Origin: Fulvia fulva
Lineage: Eukaryota; Ascomycota; Dothideomycetes; Mycosphaerellales; Mycosphaerellaceae
Assembly: GCF_020509005.1 (NCBI RefSeq)
Contig: NC_063016.1
Span: forward strand, 1,364,001-1,428,000
Direction: 5' to 3'
Length of the DNA stretch: 64,000 nucleotides
Below, piece by piece: positions 43,536 through 55,519 of the stretch. The position numbers were made by a program, and so were the translations under genes. The notes under the pieces are model-generated. The model made no database searches, was not told the origin of the DNA, and worked only from the letters and a program-made list of their open reading frames with translations. Each line of letters starts with the position of its first letter. Positions within the stretch are counted from its first letter, which is position 1.

Positions 43536-45356
43536 ATGCACGATCTTCTTCGCGATTCGTTTTTTGGACGACTCGTTCGCCTGGCAACTTCTGGTCGATA
43601 TTTTACGTACCCCGAAGAGCGAGAGGGCTTTCTGATACCAGAAGCCTATCAAAAACCGCATCTATCGCTCAGGTCATTGAAAACCGAGACTGGTGACAGC
43701 GATGCTGCAAGCGATGAGAAGCCACGGTCCATAGCCTCCAAAGATTTCGAACGACCTGGCATTGGCGAATTAGCGAACGGCCTGGTCGGCGAGAGAGAAC
43801 GATGTAGAGAAGCAGGCTGGAGAGGTCCCAGCGACGGACGTCCACAGGACACCCTCTGGAATCATCACGGTCACTGGTAATCCGAAACCGACCCCGAGAA
43901 CCCTCACAACTGGAGCAACAGGAAGAAGTTATGGACAGGCTTCGTCGTTCTGGTCTACACTCTGTCGATCTACATCGCTGCCTCACTCTACACGGCAGCG
44001 ATACCACACATGATGGAGTCGTGGAATCTAGGACGAGTCGCATCATCCGTCGGTCTCTCAATCTATGTCATCGGCTATGGCCTAGGTCCGCTCATCATGT
44101 CTCCATTGTCGGAAGTTCCCTGGACTGGGAGGAACCCGCCATACCTTATTGGCAAGTTCATCTTCGTCATCCTCTGCATTCCAATAGCTCTCGTGGACAA
44201 CTTCGCTGGTATGCTGGTCCTTCGGTTCCTGCTCGGTGTCGCGGGATCACCTGCATTGGCGACGGGAGGCGCCTCTTACGGTGACTTCGCTACGGGAATG
44301 CAGCTGCCATATGCCATCGCGATATGGGCAGGCGGTGCTTCCGCGGGTCCGGTACGTACCTCAGTCTTCAATGCTTCCATCTGTACGATACTAATACATG
44401 TGCAGTCCCTCGGCCCCCTCATCAGCAACTTCGCAGTGACCGCAAGCTGGCGCTGGCCTTTCTACGAGACCCTACTAATCGCAGGCCCAACGTTCTTCGT
44501 GATGCTCTTCTTGCTACCTGAGACATCAGGCGATTACATTCTCCTTCGCCGCGCACAACGTCTCCGCAAGCTCACTGGGCGCAGCGATCTAATGGCCGAA
44601 TCAGAGATCAAGGCAAGAGACCAGAAGCCAAAGGAAGTCCTCTTCCAAGCTCTCATCAAGCCGTGGGAAATCAACATGAAAGATCCAGCTGTGCTGTTCA
44701 CCACTCTGTACCTTGGCTAAGTTGACGACTGTGCGATCGAGATCCTTCGGAGTTGACGTGGTCATGGCAGACTCGTGTACGGCATCTACTATTCATTCTT
44801 CGAATCCTTCCCCATGGTTTTCGACGAGGTGTACCATTTCAGCTTTGGCGTTTTGGGTGTGGCATTCTTGTCCATCGCAGTCGGCTGCATCCTGGCTGTG
44901 ATCCTTTGGTGCGGCTACTTTTACTTCGTCCTGGACAAGCAGATGCAGAAGATGCAGCTCGTGAATGTTCCTCCTGAGGCACGTCTCGCTCCGGGTCTAG
45001 TGGCGACCTTGTTCATCCCAGCTGGGTTGTTCATCTTTGGTGAGTGCAGCGTCGAGGTCATATTGTCAGCCAACTAACGTACCACCCCAGCCTGGACATC
45101 CCGCGAGTCCATACACTGGATTGTCCCCATGATCGGCGTGACGATGTCCGTGGCAGGCAACTTCGTCATTGCCCAATGCGTACTGATCTACTTGCCGTTC
45201 TGCTATCCCAAGTACGTCGGCTCGTTGTTTGCTGCGAACGGACTAAGCAGAGCGTTGCTCGCCGCCGCAGCAATCTTGTTCTCGATCCCGATGTTTGAGA
45301 ATGTTGGGATAGATTGGGGTGTCATAATAGAGAGCTGTTACGGCTCTTGGACTTGA
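43536..45356 (+). pseudogene. MFS transporter (DHA1 drug/polyamine type) pseudogene
   Basis: The frame starts with a normal N-terminus for fungal DHA1 transporters (Phe-Gly-Arg-Leu-Val-Arg-Leu ... Tyr-Pro-Glu-Glu-Arg). Twelve-helix sequence follows, with Arg-Phe-Leu-Leu-Gly-Val-Ala-Gly-Ser-Pro in the motif C region. Normal introns are 44352-44405 and 45040-45090. Lesions are: a shift of frame near 43790 and back near 43877, with an in-frame TAA at 43878-43880 where the family has Trp-Tyr before Asp-Pro-Glu-Asn-Pro; a lost donor at 44717 (CTAAGT instead of GTAAGT) of an intron that should run to 44770; and a C-terminus that stops after Ile-Asp-Trp-Gly-Val, before the last helix. Its active relatives export drugs or polyamines at the plasma membrane. 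Confidence 0.8.
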
Positions 45357-46332
45357 GCGCGGCGCTGTCGATCTGATGTCGAAATCGTGCCGTCTCGCGT
45401 GGCATTCTACCAAAGTTCAACGCGGTCTCCCATTGTGCAGCCGGCGCGTGGTTGTTTGTTGCGCGAGCAGGTCTGCCATGCGACAGTAGTGCATGTGTTC
45501 CAATTGCATGTGGGCAAAAGCTCATCTCGCTCATGCGGGCTATCAAGTGACGAGCAAGACTAGCAAGGCAAGGAGTCAGCTGCACTGCAGCAGGGGGTCA
45601 GGTCGGCCGAGCAGGGTGGCAGGGTTTCTCCAGAACGTCGGCGGTGTGAGTGGTTGGCAGGCAGAAAGCTTGCTCTGCCCGTTCCATGTTTCCCGCGGCC
45701 GTTGCAAGCGTGAAGACGATTGCCCTGCGTTGATAGGCTGCATCCGACAGGGCTTCGTTCGCTACAGTAGCCCTCAGCCCTCAGTAGGCGGCGTGCTCAA
45801 GGAATTACTTTCGAGACACGAGCCACATCCACCAGCCTGAATCCTGCTCGCGTCCACCGTCCACCACCGTCTCGACCACCGTCACGGCCATGACCGACAG
45901 CATCGATATCTTCCGTGTGTTTAGCTGAACCGCCAGCGGACGCGGTTTGCGTATGACACCGTCGCACTGCTGCATCACCAGCACCAGTCTGGCGACCCAC
46001 TTTGTTGTGTCTCACATCAGAGTCGAGCCTCCCCGATTCGCGCGTGGAACCTCGCGACTGCGACTGCGACTGCGACTGCCACTGCGACTGCGACTGCCAC
46101 TGCCACTGCGACTGCCACTGCGACTGCGACTGCCACTGCGACTGCCACTGCCACTGCGACTGCGACTGCCACTGCGACTGCCACTGCCACTGCGACTGCC
46201 ACTGCCACTGCGACTGCCACTGCCACTGCGACTGCCACTGCCACCACCATCTGCCACTGCCACCACCATCTGCCCACACAACCCGACCACCGCCACCCTT
46301 GAGACCACTGGCTGGCTCCAACAGTCTCAGAC
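45357..46332. other. intergenic region holding a hexanucleotide array
   Basis: Upstream region of the disordered-protein gene. Its main content is the GCNACT array (46055-46240); imperfect CCACCA/CTGCCA copies continue to about 46275. Long frames across the array on both strands are products of the repeat, not genes. Confidence 0.55.
46055..46240. repeat. hexanucleotide array (CGACTG/CCACTG), 31 units
   Basis: Thirty-one tandem hexamers differ only at the second base (C or G). Toward the right end the variants follow a CGACTG-CCACTG-CCACTG order, making an 18-bp higher-order unit. The array lies 93 bp before the start codon at 46333. Confidence 0.9.
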
Positions 46333-48917
46333 ATGCGGCCTAAATTCAATATCCCGAAGCTCGATCTGGTACGACGCCAGCCCATGTCTATGGCGCGTTC
46401 TGAAGCTGAAGAATGCTGACTATGATACGACTATAGAAGATCAGTTCGCTGCGACCGGATGCCAAAGCATGGCGAGACCAATACGCCCAATATGCCCTGT
46501 CACCAGATTCGAGGCCCTCCACGCCCAAGAGCGTACGACCGCCAATGCCCCACGATGTCGAGGCTGATTTGCGTGCCGCTTGCACCTACATCGTTACCCA
46601 CCCGAAGCCATCACACGAAGTCTGGGGACTGGACGCCACCAGACCCGCACTAGATTATGCTGCTATCAAGGCGGCAGAGCCAGCGCCGGCCACCGCACCG
46701 GCACCACTTCCCGCGAGGAAATCGAGTCTTCGTGCCAAGGTTGAGGCCAGGTTGGAAGCAGTCATGCACGAATCCGCCTTGCCGTCCACCAAATACAGCT
46801 ACAAGCCGAACGTTCAGACCGACGAGCTGTTCAAACACGAGGAAACCATCATTTTGCCGAACAATGCACGATCGCGAGCTGATTTGCTGATGGCACCAGA
46901 GCCACCAAGACACGTCATGTCCAGTACAGGCACCCACTCTGAATCGCATTCGCATTCGAGCTCGCAGCAGCAGGTGGTGATTCCCACGCATGTCGACCCA
47001 GCAGTCAAGATACGGACCTCAGCTCGATCGGATTCGGTAGGCACCACTGGATCGACACCACATACCGATTCTACCGATTATCCTTGGTCAACGTCCACCG
47101 GCATTACTTCTGCATTCAATACTCCTGCGCGGAGCTCAAAGCGTGCCTCTACGCAAAATGTCGTTTCCGAGAATGGGAGTGTGCCCAAGCTTGAGGCCGC
47201 CAACGCCGAATGGATGAAGCAGGAGCTGGAGAAGCACAGGAAGACTATCGAGCAGAGGGAAAGAGAGCGGGAGAAGCTGCTAGAGGAGCAACATAATCTG
47301 GTGCGGCTGGACAAGGACAACGCGACCATGCGTTCGGTATCACAACCGCACGCAGCAATGTCACAAGTGCCTCCAAGGAAGCCAGTGCCTGTTAGACCTG
47401 AGGGCAGGCAAGCCAAGGATTTGTCGCGACCCGGTACTCGACAAGACACGCGATCCGATCAATCAAGTCTGGCGCCCAAGGGACGAGGGAGGGCTGACTC
47501 GGTCCGGACTGAGCAGAGCCAGCAGACCACAGACCAGGAACCTCGAGGTAGATTTCCACAGAGATCAAACAGCCGACTGCGCAACGTCAGTCGCACTGCG
47601 AAGCGGGCCGTGAGCAGAGCTGGCAGTGTCACGAACGACCTCATAGGCCACTACCTACGTCCCGATGCTGAAACGAAGTCGCAGGGGCCTACCAGTCCCA
47701 TCTTGGGACACCGGTCTCCGAGTAGAACTCGACACATCGCAACCAACGTCAAAGACTACTTCAGACCTAGTACAGCGAGTGGTAGCCGAAAGACCAGCAT
47801 GGATGCCGTTCGAGGTCATGTGCGCAACCCGTCAACCGATTCGTTCCATAGCGCAACTTCGGGAAGGCCTGGTTCGGAGGTTGCGCACAAGCCGTGGAAA
47901 GGGTGGCGACTACATAACAAGAACATTTCTCACATCACACCTGAGATCAGCCGACGCGCAAGTGCAGCGTCAGGGAAGAGGACAGTGGACTTGTCGTCTT
48001 CACATAAGCCCGCTATCAACCTGAACCGGGAGCTTCCACCTCTACCGAGCCTGGACTCATGGAAGGATGACCCAGAATTAAAGCACCCAGTAACGTCAAA
48101 GCCACCAGCTGCTGCTTCAGTGACAGCTGCTATCGCTCCTGCTTACCATGGGCTCAAGCGAGCGCTTTCGAAACGAGACATATGGAGTAAACCGACTTCC
48201 AGACCTTCGAATCAAGTGGGCTCGCCCACACCTCCTCAATCAGGAAAGCAGTCCATCGACTCGAGAAGGCTGAATCTACACATCACTACAGACAGTTCAG
48301 TGCCTAGTCCGCCGCTCATGTCATCAGGGACTGGGCCGAGTATGGACGAACCTGATCTGCACTACTTGTCGATGACTACTCTATCTACGACAAAAAGCGC
48401 CGAGCCACGTGCCAAGACGCCTTTGGGGGATCCTGGTCGTTCTCGACTTCGAAGCAAAAGTGGTCTAGCATCCAGACCTGATGTACTGAGGCCACAGCTG
48501 ACGCGCAACACGTCTCAGCAGTTTCGTTCGGGTACAGAGCAGGAGAGGCCGGCGGTAGTGTTGACTGGGAATCCAAATCTCCTCTATCATTCTCGAGCAG
48601 TCGCAGCTGGACTCGTCGATGATCCGACGCGAGCGCCGTCTCCCAGCATGAGCGGAAAGATGGGACATTCTCGACAAAGCAGTGCCGGTCGTCAGCCAAG
48701 CATGGACGAATACGCTCGCATGATGGACCCTCGTTACCAGAATACTGTTGAGATTGGTGCGAGGAAGGCTGCTGACAAAGACAGATCAAGGAAGCACTGG
48801 TGGAAGAAGCAAGATCACAAACAAGCGAGCTGGATGGATCGGGTCACGAAATCTGGTGCTAGGAATGGTATGCTTGTTGCAGAGAACACTGCAGGATCGC
48901 CAGTCGCGCGCTACTAG
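46333..48917 (+). CDS. large disordered hypothetical protein, 838 aa
   Basis: Exon 1 is 36 nt (46333-46368) and joins exon 2 (46437-48917) across a 68-nt intron (GTACGA donor, GCTGAC branch, CTATAG acceptor). The junction is inferred because it opens 36 extra conserved-looking codons before the next ATG at 46545. The product is mostly disordered: Ser/Thr/Pro/Arg-rich, with one coiled-coil helix (about residues 265-300: Glu-Leu-Glu-Lys-His-Arg-Lys) and many Arg-x-x-Ser sites that suit basophilic kinases. There is no known domain or membrane span. It may be a scaffold or polarity protein; the family is not recognised. Confidence 0.7.
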
Positions 48918-50023
48918 GTATGGTGTGTGAACTCCACAGATCAAACTTGGACACGATTGCTTGAAGTCAGGACTTCTATCACTACTGGCGCCGGATCGCC
49001 ATTTCAGTCTTGATTGACCTCGCATTCTGGACTTTTTCGTCACGAGAATGGGATATGAACACGGAAAATTACGATTACTGCATTGGGCAATCGAGAGTCA
49101 TGTTGATGACGAGCGATAGACGGCCACCAGCGTGGAGTTATTGGCATAATATCCTATCACTTAGGATAGAGAATCAGGCGTTCTGCGGGTTGGAAAGGTC
49201 CATGGACTGGGATTCATTGACTTAAGAGATACCACCAACACCACACTCGCTGAAGAGGGGTTTCGTTAATGTTTGTACTAGTAGTGGCGGAGCGACGCAC
49301 CGACGTTGCAATTGCATATGAACCAGGTCACCATCCACTAAGCTCGTCTCCACACACCGCTCGCGCCTGCCTTGTCGACAGCAGCGTTTGCACCTGCATG
49401 TGACGCCAAGAATGAGCTTTCCTTCGGCAAAAGTAGCCGGGAGCTGTTGCCTCAATGGTCTCACACTTACTTCAAAACATCCGCTGAACATCATCCGCAC
49501 TTGAGTCTACATGAGTACTTCCCAATGGCGCACCACCAACCAAGCACTATCACCATCTGCCACGGGATTGAGACATTTGTCTCATGACATCACAAACAAC
49601 CATCAGACATCCGGCCGTCACGATTGAGGCCCGTGACACGCCGGACCTGACACTATCAGACACGCAGGGTAGGTATCAGCATTTGGATATTATCTCACAC
49701 GTACAGGTGAAGCTCTATATCCAAAATCCACAACATCACACTACAGTGAGCAACGCAATTCACTGGCAGCAGCCACTAAATTCCGCCACCAAAGCCCTGA
49801 ACGATCGGCACGCGATCTCTGAGCAACAGCCCCGCGGCCCACTCTGTGCAAGACACTTGCGATCGAGTATACCTGTGCCCACCTCCTGACCTTCCGCCTC
49901 AGTACCTGCCGCGGCAGCTTCACCGTCACACCGAGAAAGGCTACGGAGCCAGTAGCGAGCTGCAAGAGCAAACCTACTATCCACCTCCTCTCCGAGCTCC
50001 GCTGCGGTCCTTGCTCCAAGATC
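48918..50023. other. intergenic region, 1.1 kb
   Basis: No supported gene. A frame at 49584-49889 + has no domain and unusual composition. Confidence 0.4.
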
Positions 50024-50740
50024 ATGACCGAAGCCGCGCTTGACGTTAGCATGAAAGCAACAAGAGCACGTCTTGGCGCCACCGATGACTGGAACTGCAA
50101 CTTATCAGAGGACGAAAGTGAAGAGCTGGAGAGATTAGAGGAGGAGTATCAACAGGATAAGTGGCGTTTGGAGAGACAGTATCCTGACACGGGCAAGATC
50201 TTCAAGAAGACCACACGGCCGGAGAAAGGAGTGAGGTCGACTTTGAGAATGGGCAGTTTGCTGAGCAGGGAGGTCAAGGTGGAGGATGTGGTGGTGACGG
50301 AGGAGGAGGCTGTCACGTCTAAAACTGGTGTTGATGCATGGGAGTATTGGCGCGAGGGGTGGAAGAGTCTGGAGGAGGAGATTGCGGAGAGTGAGGAGGA
50401 GAGGAAGGCTGCTGGGATTGAGTATAGCTGGTATAACTCGACAGCTACGTGCCAGACCGCCGTCGAGGAGGAGTATGCCAGCGGCAATGAACAGGAAGAG
50501 AGCAGTGATGAATCCCAGAGCGAGGTCGACAACGATGAACGTCCCGAGACTGGACGCAGCACCTGGCCTGTTCCAAGCAATCCAGATGACACCGATAGTT
50601 TCGCACTACTCGAGCTACAGGGTCAACATTCAAGCTTGGGGTCTCTACTGGAGCACAAGGTCCGGCCGCGACTCGAAACAAGACAGCAGCATCGAGATTG
50701 CTTGACCGAGGCGCTTCTAGGTCTTCCCGTGATGGTTTGA
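50024..50740 (+). CDS. acidic hypothetical protein, 238 aa
   Basis: Single exon, ATG in GATCATGACC context. The product is strongly acidic with a Glu/Leu-rich predicted coiled coil at about 27-50 (Glu-Asp-Glu-Ser-Glu-Glu-Leu-Glu-Arg-Leu-Glu-Glu-Glu), a basic patch (about 58-80), a Trp-Glu-Tyr-Trp-Arg-Glu-Gly-Trp motif near 108, and an acidic Ser-rich stretch around 155-180. The family is unknown to me. It has neither signal peptide nor membrane helix. Confidence 0.5.
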   Translation: MTEAALDVSMKATRARLGATDDWNCNLSEDESEELERLEEEYQQDKWRLERQYPDTGKIFKKTTRPEKGVRSTLRMGSLLSREVKVEDVVVTEEEAVTSKTGVDAWEYWREGWKSLEEEIAESEEERKAAGIEYSWYNSTATCQTAVEEEYASGNEQEESSDESQSEVDNDERPETGRSTWPVPSNPDDTDSFALLELQGQHSSLGSLLEHKVRPRLETRQQHRDCLTEALLGLPVMV

Positions 50741-51608
50741 GGGAAATCACTCCAAATGGCTACCTGGGGCATGTGCACACTGCCCTGCTGCGATCACTAC
50801 AGCGGGTCTTCACATTTGGGTAGTCATCAGCTCTCGACGAGGACTTCACAGTGTGGCGGAACAGATTCTTTGATTCGGTACCTTACATAGGACGGTGACT
50901 GCTTTACTTTTCTTCGAGCTTAGGACCAGCACTTTCTTGCCTGGCCATGCGTCAAGGCCATCCGCCGAGCTGAGTCTCTCTCCGACCGAGTCTTCTACCA
51001 TCCTTCGGAAGTATAGCGAGCATCACATTGCGATGACTGTGTGCAACAGCCGAGGACGTTCGTGTGGACCGCCTCACTTGTCCCGAAGAGACAGCACGTA
51101 CCAAGGGTCAGAGCTATGCCTCGCGGGCTGAGCTGCGTGACCCATCAAATGGTGTTTGACCATTACATTTGACGGCCGCTCACTGGTGTAAACCATCCCG
51201 CTCTCGCTCTCATCATCAATGATCCGGGAGCCAGGTCCAAACGCCCGGCGGTCTTCTCAATGTTAGGCATTGGTCGCGAGGTGTTGATGGCGACCCACGA
51301 CATTTCGTCTATTGTCGTGCAGTGGTGTCTCGTGGCCATGATTGAGCATGCTCGGTTCGTGGCTCGGCGAGGAGATACTGTTTCTCGATTCCTGCGGTAG
51401 CCTTGACGCTCGTGTGTTTGAGCCGTTATAGCCGGAACGGCAAGATGGCGGCGTTGCACTTGCTTCAAGCTCTCTAGTGCAGTAGATGTGATGGTGATGA
51501 CCGCGATGGCCTGACGGCATATCGAGGTAGAATAATGTGGTGAGATAGGGAGTCGAATGGTAACGGCTAAATCTGCGCCTCCATGCACTCATCAACAGTT
51601 TCTCCTGT
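50741..51608. other. intergenic region, 0.87 kb
   Basis: Nothing identifiable; convergent 3' flanks of the acidic protein and the F-box-like gene. Confidence 0.4.
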
Positions 51609-52693
51609 TCAGCCAAGCGAGATGCGAATCCTCTCGTGAAGCGCTGCGCAAGTCAATCGAAGTACCTGCTCCATGCTTGCGCCAGTGTTCGAGCGGGTGA
51701 TGTCGAGGAACATTGCCGCAGGTTCATGCCGTTGATCGCGGATCTGGACGATCACGCGACATCCGCGCTTCTGATAGGCGTCCATCGACATGATGACCAT
51801 CGGCGCAATCCAACCGGCGGCATCGTTGTCGCTGGTAGACTGAATCTGCTCTTCCATCGGCTGGAGCATTTGTATTTGTAGGTATAGACTTAGGAGGCCA
51901 GTCATCTCATCCCGGAAAAAGGCCCACAAGTCCTGCCAGTCCCTCAAGGCGCGATTATTCAGAGCTGGGTGCCGTGGGACCCGAAGATGCAGGCGGAAGT
52001 GTCGGAAGCTGGCCATGCGCTGCTCTGGAAGCATGAACTTCAAGAACGTGAAGGCAGCAAAGTTCTGGGTGAACTGGAAAGTGTTCGCGTTGTACAGCGT
52101 GTCGATGGCTTCAGAATAGACTCGTCGGCAGGTGACCAAAAGCGGTAGCAAGCCTGTCGCGTGTGGGTAGTCCTCTCGTGGAGCAGCGGATGGGCTGACG
52201 GTCGATAAGTTCGAGCAGTGCTGATGCATGCCGACATTGTTGATCTCGTCAGGATGCTTGCAGATGTTGTGCAGGATTCGGGCCTTCTGATTCTGGGCTT
52301 CAAGGTGCAGGACATTGCCGCCAATGACCATTTCATAGATCATCAATCGGACATCATATGGCAGCTTCGTGAGGAATGCGCTTTGCGACTGATGACTCGT
52401 CTGCTGTTCCGGCTCCAAGGACGACAAGATCTGCAGCCTATGCCACAGGGAGTGCTGCGTCGCATCCAGCGGGCCAGTGAGTCTTCTCTGTCTGCGAGGG
52501 CGGGCTGTATGCAGAAAGGTGCCGAAGGGAAGACCTCGAAATGGCTCGACCTGTCGGTTGGCCCATTGTGTCGAAGGGTTGATGTTGACCCACGTCCGCA
52601 AGGCGAACTCGCCCCACGAGCCTGCAAACATGTCAGCCAAGGGATGACGATCAGTGATGGGCATCGCGAAGCTTACATACCAAGATCGACCAT
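51609..52693 (-). CDS. F-box/DUF7730-like protein
   Basis: A tiny first exon (52693-52681, 13 nt) joins the main exon (52621-51609) across a textbook 59-nt intron (GTATGT donor, GCTGAC branch, TTTGCAG acceptor); 341 residues. The unspliced frame that reads through is longer but out of phase with the intron. Near residue 90 is Phe-Leu-Thr-Lys-Leu-Pro-Tyr-Asp-Val-Arg-Leu-Met-Ile-Tyr-Glu, the F-box-like start of fungal DUF7730 proteins, followed by Leu-Leu-Val-Thr-Cys-Arg-Arg-Val-Tyr-Ser-Glu-Ala and Thr-Leu-Tyr-Asn-Ala-Asn-Thr-Phe. This large fungal family is mostly uncharacterised; the F-box-like part may bind Skp1. Confidence 0.75.
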
Positions 52694-53574
52694 TGCTAGA
52701 GTATGCCAATACGAAGAGGCGCTCTGTGCAGCCTGACATAGGAGGCTACTACTGCGAGCAGTGATGGCGGATTGGAACGTCCTGCTCGAGACTTTGCCAT
52801 GTCCGGGGTGTGCGGGTGCGAGCTGCTGCACAACAGCTTTCACCGAGTTTGCCAGCACTGCGTCGCACATCTTCTTGCTCCCGCCCTGGGCCTGACACTG
52901 CCACCATAGGCGCGAGAAGTCAGGCGCAAGCTCATGTCGAGGGGTTTCCAGCTGGCAAGATGTTATCATCGGGCTACCGCTATCTCCTGCATGCGTTTCA
53001 CACGCTGTTCGCCAGTTGTGCAGAAATCACACCATGGGAGCGCGAGCGCGAGCGCGAACGCCGGCGCACGCAAGCGGTGCAAGCCTGGTTCAACCACGGC
53101 CTGTCGGCAGCTATTATAGGGAACGACACTTATCTTGGCATCTGCCATACATGTATCTTGTGCTGGCGTGTGGCCATTGCCATCACAGCCGCAGATGGTG
53201 TTCTGACAACCACAACGCGTGGACTCGTCGACATGTTGTCCGACGTGTCTGGCTGGCTGTACGACAAACAGACTTCAGGAACGACACCTCGACCTGACGC
53301 GACGGCAATGGCCTGAGCTCATCAACAGTTCCTGCAGCTCCATCCCTGAGCATCCTTGACGAGGATGGTCGTGTGCTTCGGAGAAGTCGATACTGGCGGA
53401 ACAGATTGACGTGCGATGTGGAAGAACGTTTCGTGGTACATGGTACACAAAGGAGCAAAGTGTGAACACCGGAGCGCATCATCATTTGGGCGCGCGGCAA
53501 CGGCTCGTTTGAACTTTGTCAGCCATCACAGATAAACACGAAGGACGTTGCTATTTGCGTCTCTCAAAAAAGCC
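52694..53574. other. intergenic region upstream of the F-box-like gene
   Basis: No gene is supported. A short GAGCGC tandem run at 53039-53063 gives Arg/Glu-rich phantom frames. Confidence 0.4.
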
Positions 53575-54735
53575 TCACGCCGAAATGCCATGCTTCTTGT
53601 GGATGTCGATGACCTTCTGCACCTCCTCATAGCTGCCGAGGAAGATACCGCTGCGATCGTGGATGTGCTCGGGCACCACCGTCAACATGCGTCGCATCTT
53701 GCTGTCAACCGCTTGACCACCAGCTGGAGCTCGAGTCAGCAACGCATCACTTCAAAAGGCTCGAAATATGACCACTCACCATTCTCGAACACCATGGCCA
53801 TTGGACCGCACTCGTACAGGATGCGCAGCTTTCCCTTAGGCGACTTCTTATCTGCTGGGTATGCAAAGATTCCACCATACAACAGCGTTCGGTATGCGTC
53901 TGCCACCATGGACCCGATGTACCGTGCCGAGTATGGCTTTTCTGCTTGCTTGAGGGACTCGACCCACTCTTTCACAGGCTCTTCCCAGTACTTGCTGTTA
54001 CCCTCGTTGCAGCTGTAGATGGCGCGCTTCTTGGGCATGTTCATGTCCGGGTGCGTGAGAATGAACTCGCCAAGTGCATTATCCATGGTGAAGCCATTGA
54101 CTGGGCCACCCTTCATGGTGAGCACAAGCTGTGCGGAAGCACCATACATTGTGAAGCCAGCCGCGACGAGCTCACTGCCAGGCTTCAGCAGATCTTCCTT
54201 CGTACCCTTGGCGCCACCCTCAAGTCGGTAGATGCCAAAGATGGTGCCGACCGAGACACCAGCGTCGAGGTTACTGCTGCCATCGATAGGGTCGCAAGCT
54301 ACGGCGTATCTCGCGTTCGGGCTGTTCTCGAAGACAATCACTTCCTCGTTCTCTTCAGAGACCAGAACACGGACACGGCCGGATGATCTCATTGCCGCAA
54401 TGAACAGGTCATTACCAATAACATCAAGCTTCTTCTGGTCGTCTCCGGTGGTGTTAGATGAGCCAGCAAGGCCGGAAAGGTTGATCAGCGAGGCTCGTCG
54501 GATGTAGTATGCTATCGACTTGAAGGAGAATTGGAGAGCATGGCAGAGGAGTCTGTTGGCTGATGTCAGTCGCAGGGCTCCGAACATTGAGCATCACAAC
54601 CTACGTGAAGTCTCCAGTAGCTTCAGGATGTCTTGCTTGCTCCTCGCTCAAGAATCTCGACAAGGTGACAATCTCGGTGTTGATCGATTCCTGGCCCGCT
54701 GGCCCGCCCTGTCCTCCATATACTTCGCTGGCCAT
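53575..54735 (-). CDS. FBP1: fructose-1,6-bisphosphatase
   Basis: Exons 54735-54605, 54552-53780 and 53723-53575 (introns of 52 and 56 nt) encode 350 residues, normal for fungal FBPase. Motifs: Asp-Pro-Ile-Asp-Gly-Ser-Ser-Asn (metal and phosphate binding), Ser-Glu-Glu-Asn-Glu-Glu, Tyr-Ile-Gly-Ser-Met-Val-Ala-Asp, and Leu-Tyr-Glu-Cys-Gly-Pro-Met-Ala. The last exon supplies Gly-Gly-Gln-Ala-Val-Asp-Ser-Lys; missing the second intron would end the protein early. It removes the 1-phosphate of fructose 1,6-bisphosphate, the committed step of gluconeogenesis, and is usually repressed by glucose. The N-terminal Pro needed for the yeast degradation pathway is absent (the start is Met-Ala-Ser). Confidence 0.95.
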
Positions 54736-55519
54736 CTTGTCGTAAGTATTGCAGTTGCTTTGCTTTCTGATGGGAGAGTGCCAATGGCCGAGTGGTCGTG
54801 CAGGAGCAGGAGCGTAGAAAAGTCGAGCTCTATGGAGTAGTGTTCGGCCCAAAGCTCAGTATGATATCAGTGGGTGGAGTAGCAAAAATACAGTGGTCCT
54901 CCCAGGTTGTCTGCTGATCTGCTGACGCGAAGGACAGGAAACTTGACACGCAGACGAAAAGGTACTTGACCGCGGATAAAGACCATTACTTGCCATCCTT
55001 TCTTCAACTGCAAATGCCGCGGTTATGGCCATGGTCTCCCGCCGCCTCACGGCCATCTACGGTTTTGTGTCGAGCGAGCTCTGACGCGCTTTCCTCCCCT
55101 CCATTTCGCGGGGCACTCGTCGAAGGAGACCCCGAGCTGTTCTCGCCATCCCGGTTCATCCCGCCGCAGAGGCCGATGATTTTCCCGCAGAGACATGATG
55201 CGTACAGACATCAAGAGCAGCTTGCTTCTTGGTGTACATGTATTTGTTATAGTGCTACCTTGGTCAGCACCACGTCGCATTTAGACTACTGTGGTGCTGC
55301 TTCCCGTGCTATGAGTTGGCCTAGAGCCACTGTCGAGGCCTGGGCGCTATCGACTGGCTGGCCTCATTGCATGTGGTTCGTCGGATTACAAAAAGACGTA
55401 CCTGGCGAGGCGAACGGGACAATCGATGAGTGTACGGGGCACAATTGGGGGTTATGTTGCCATAGTGTACATGCGACTCCGCTCATGTTGGCACAATCAC
55501 CACCATCGTACAGCGAAGC
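54736..55519. promoter_or_regulatory. FBP1 upstream region
   Basis: About 0.78 kb holding the FBP1 promoter and the RIB3 3' flank. Several GGGG/CCCC patches could be carbon-catabolite sites, but none was proved. No gene seen. Confidence 0.35.

Noticed and set aside
45797..46567. Long frames across the hexanucleotide array on both strands (Trp-Gln, Ser-Gly-Arg or Leu-Arg repeats)
   Set aside because: A hexamer array leaves all frames open; these are repeat artefacts.
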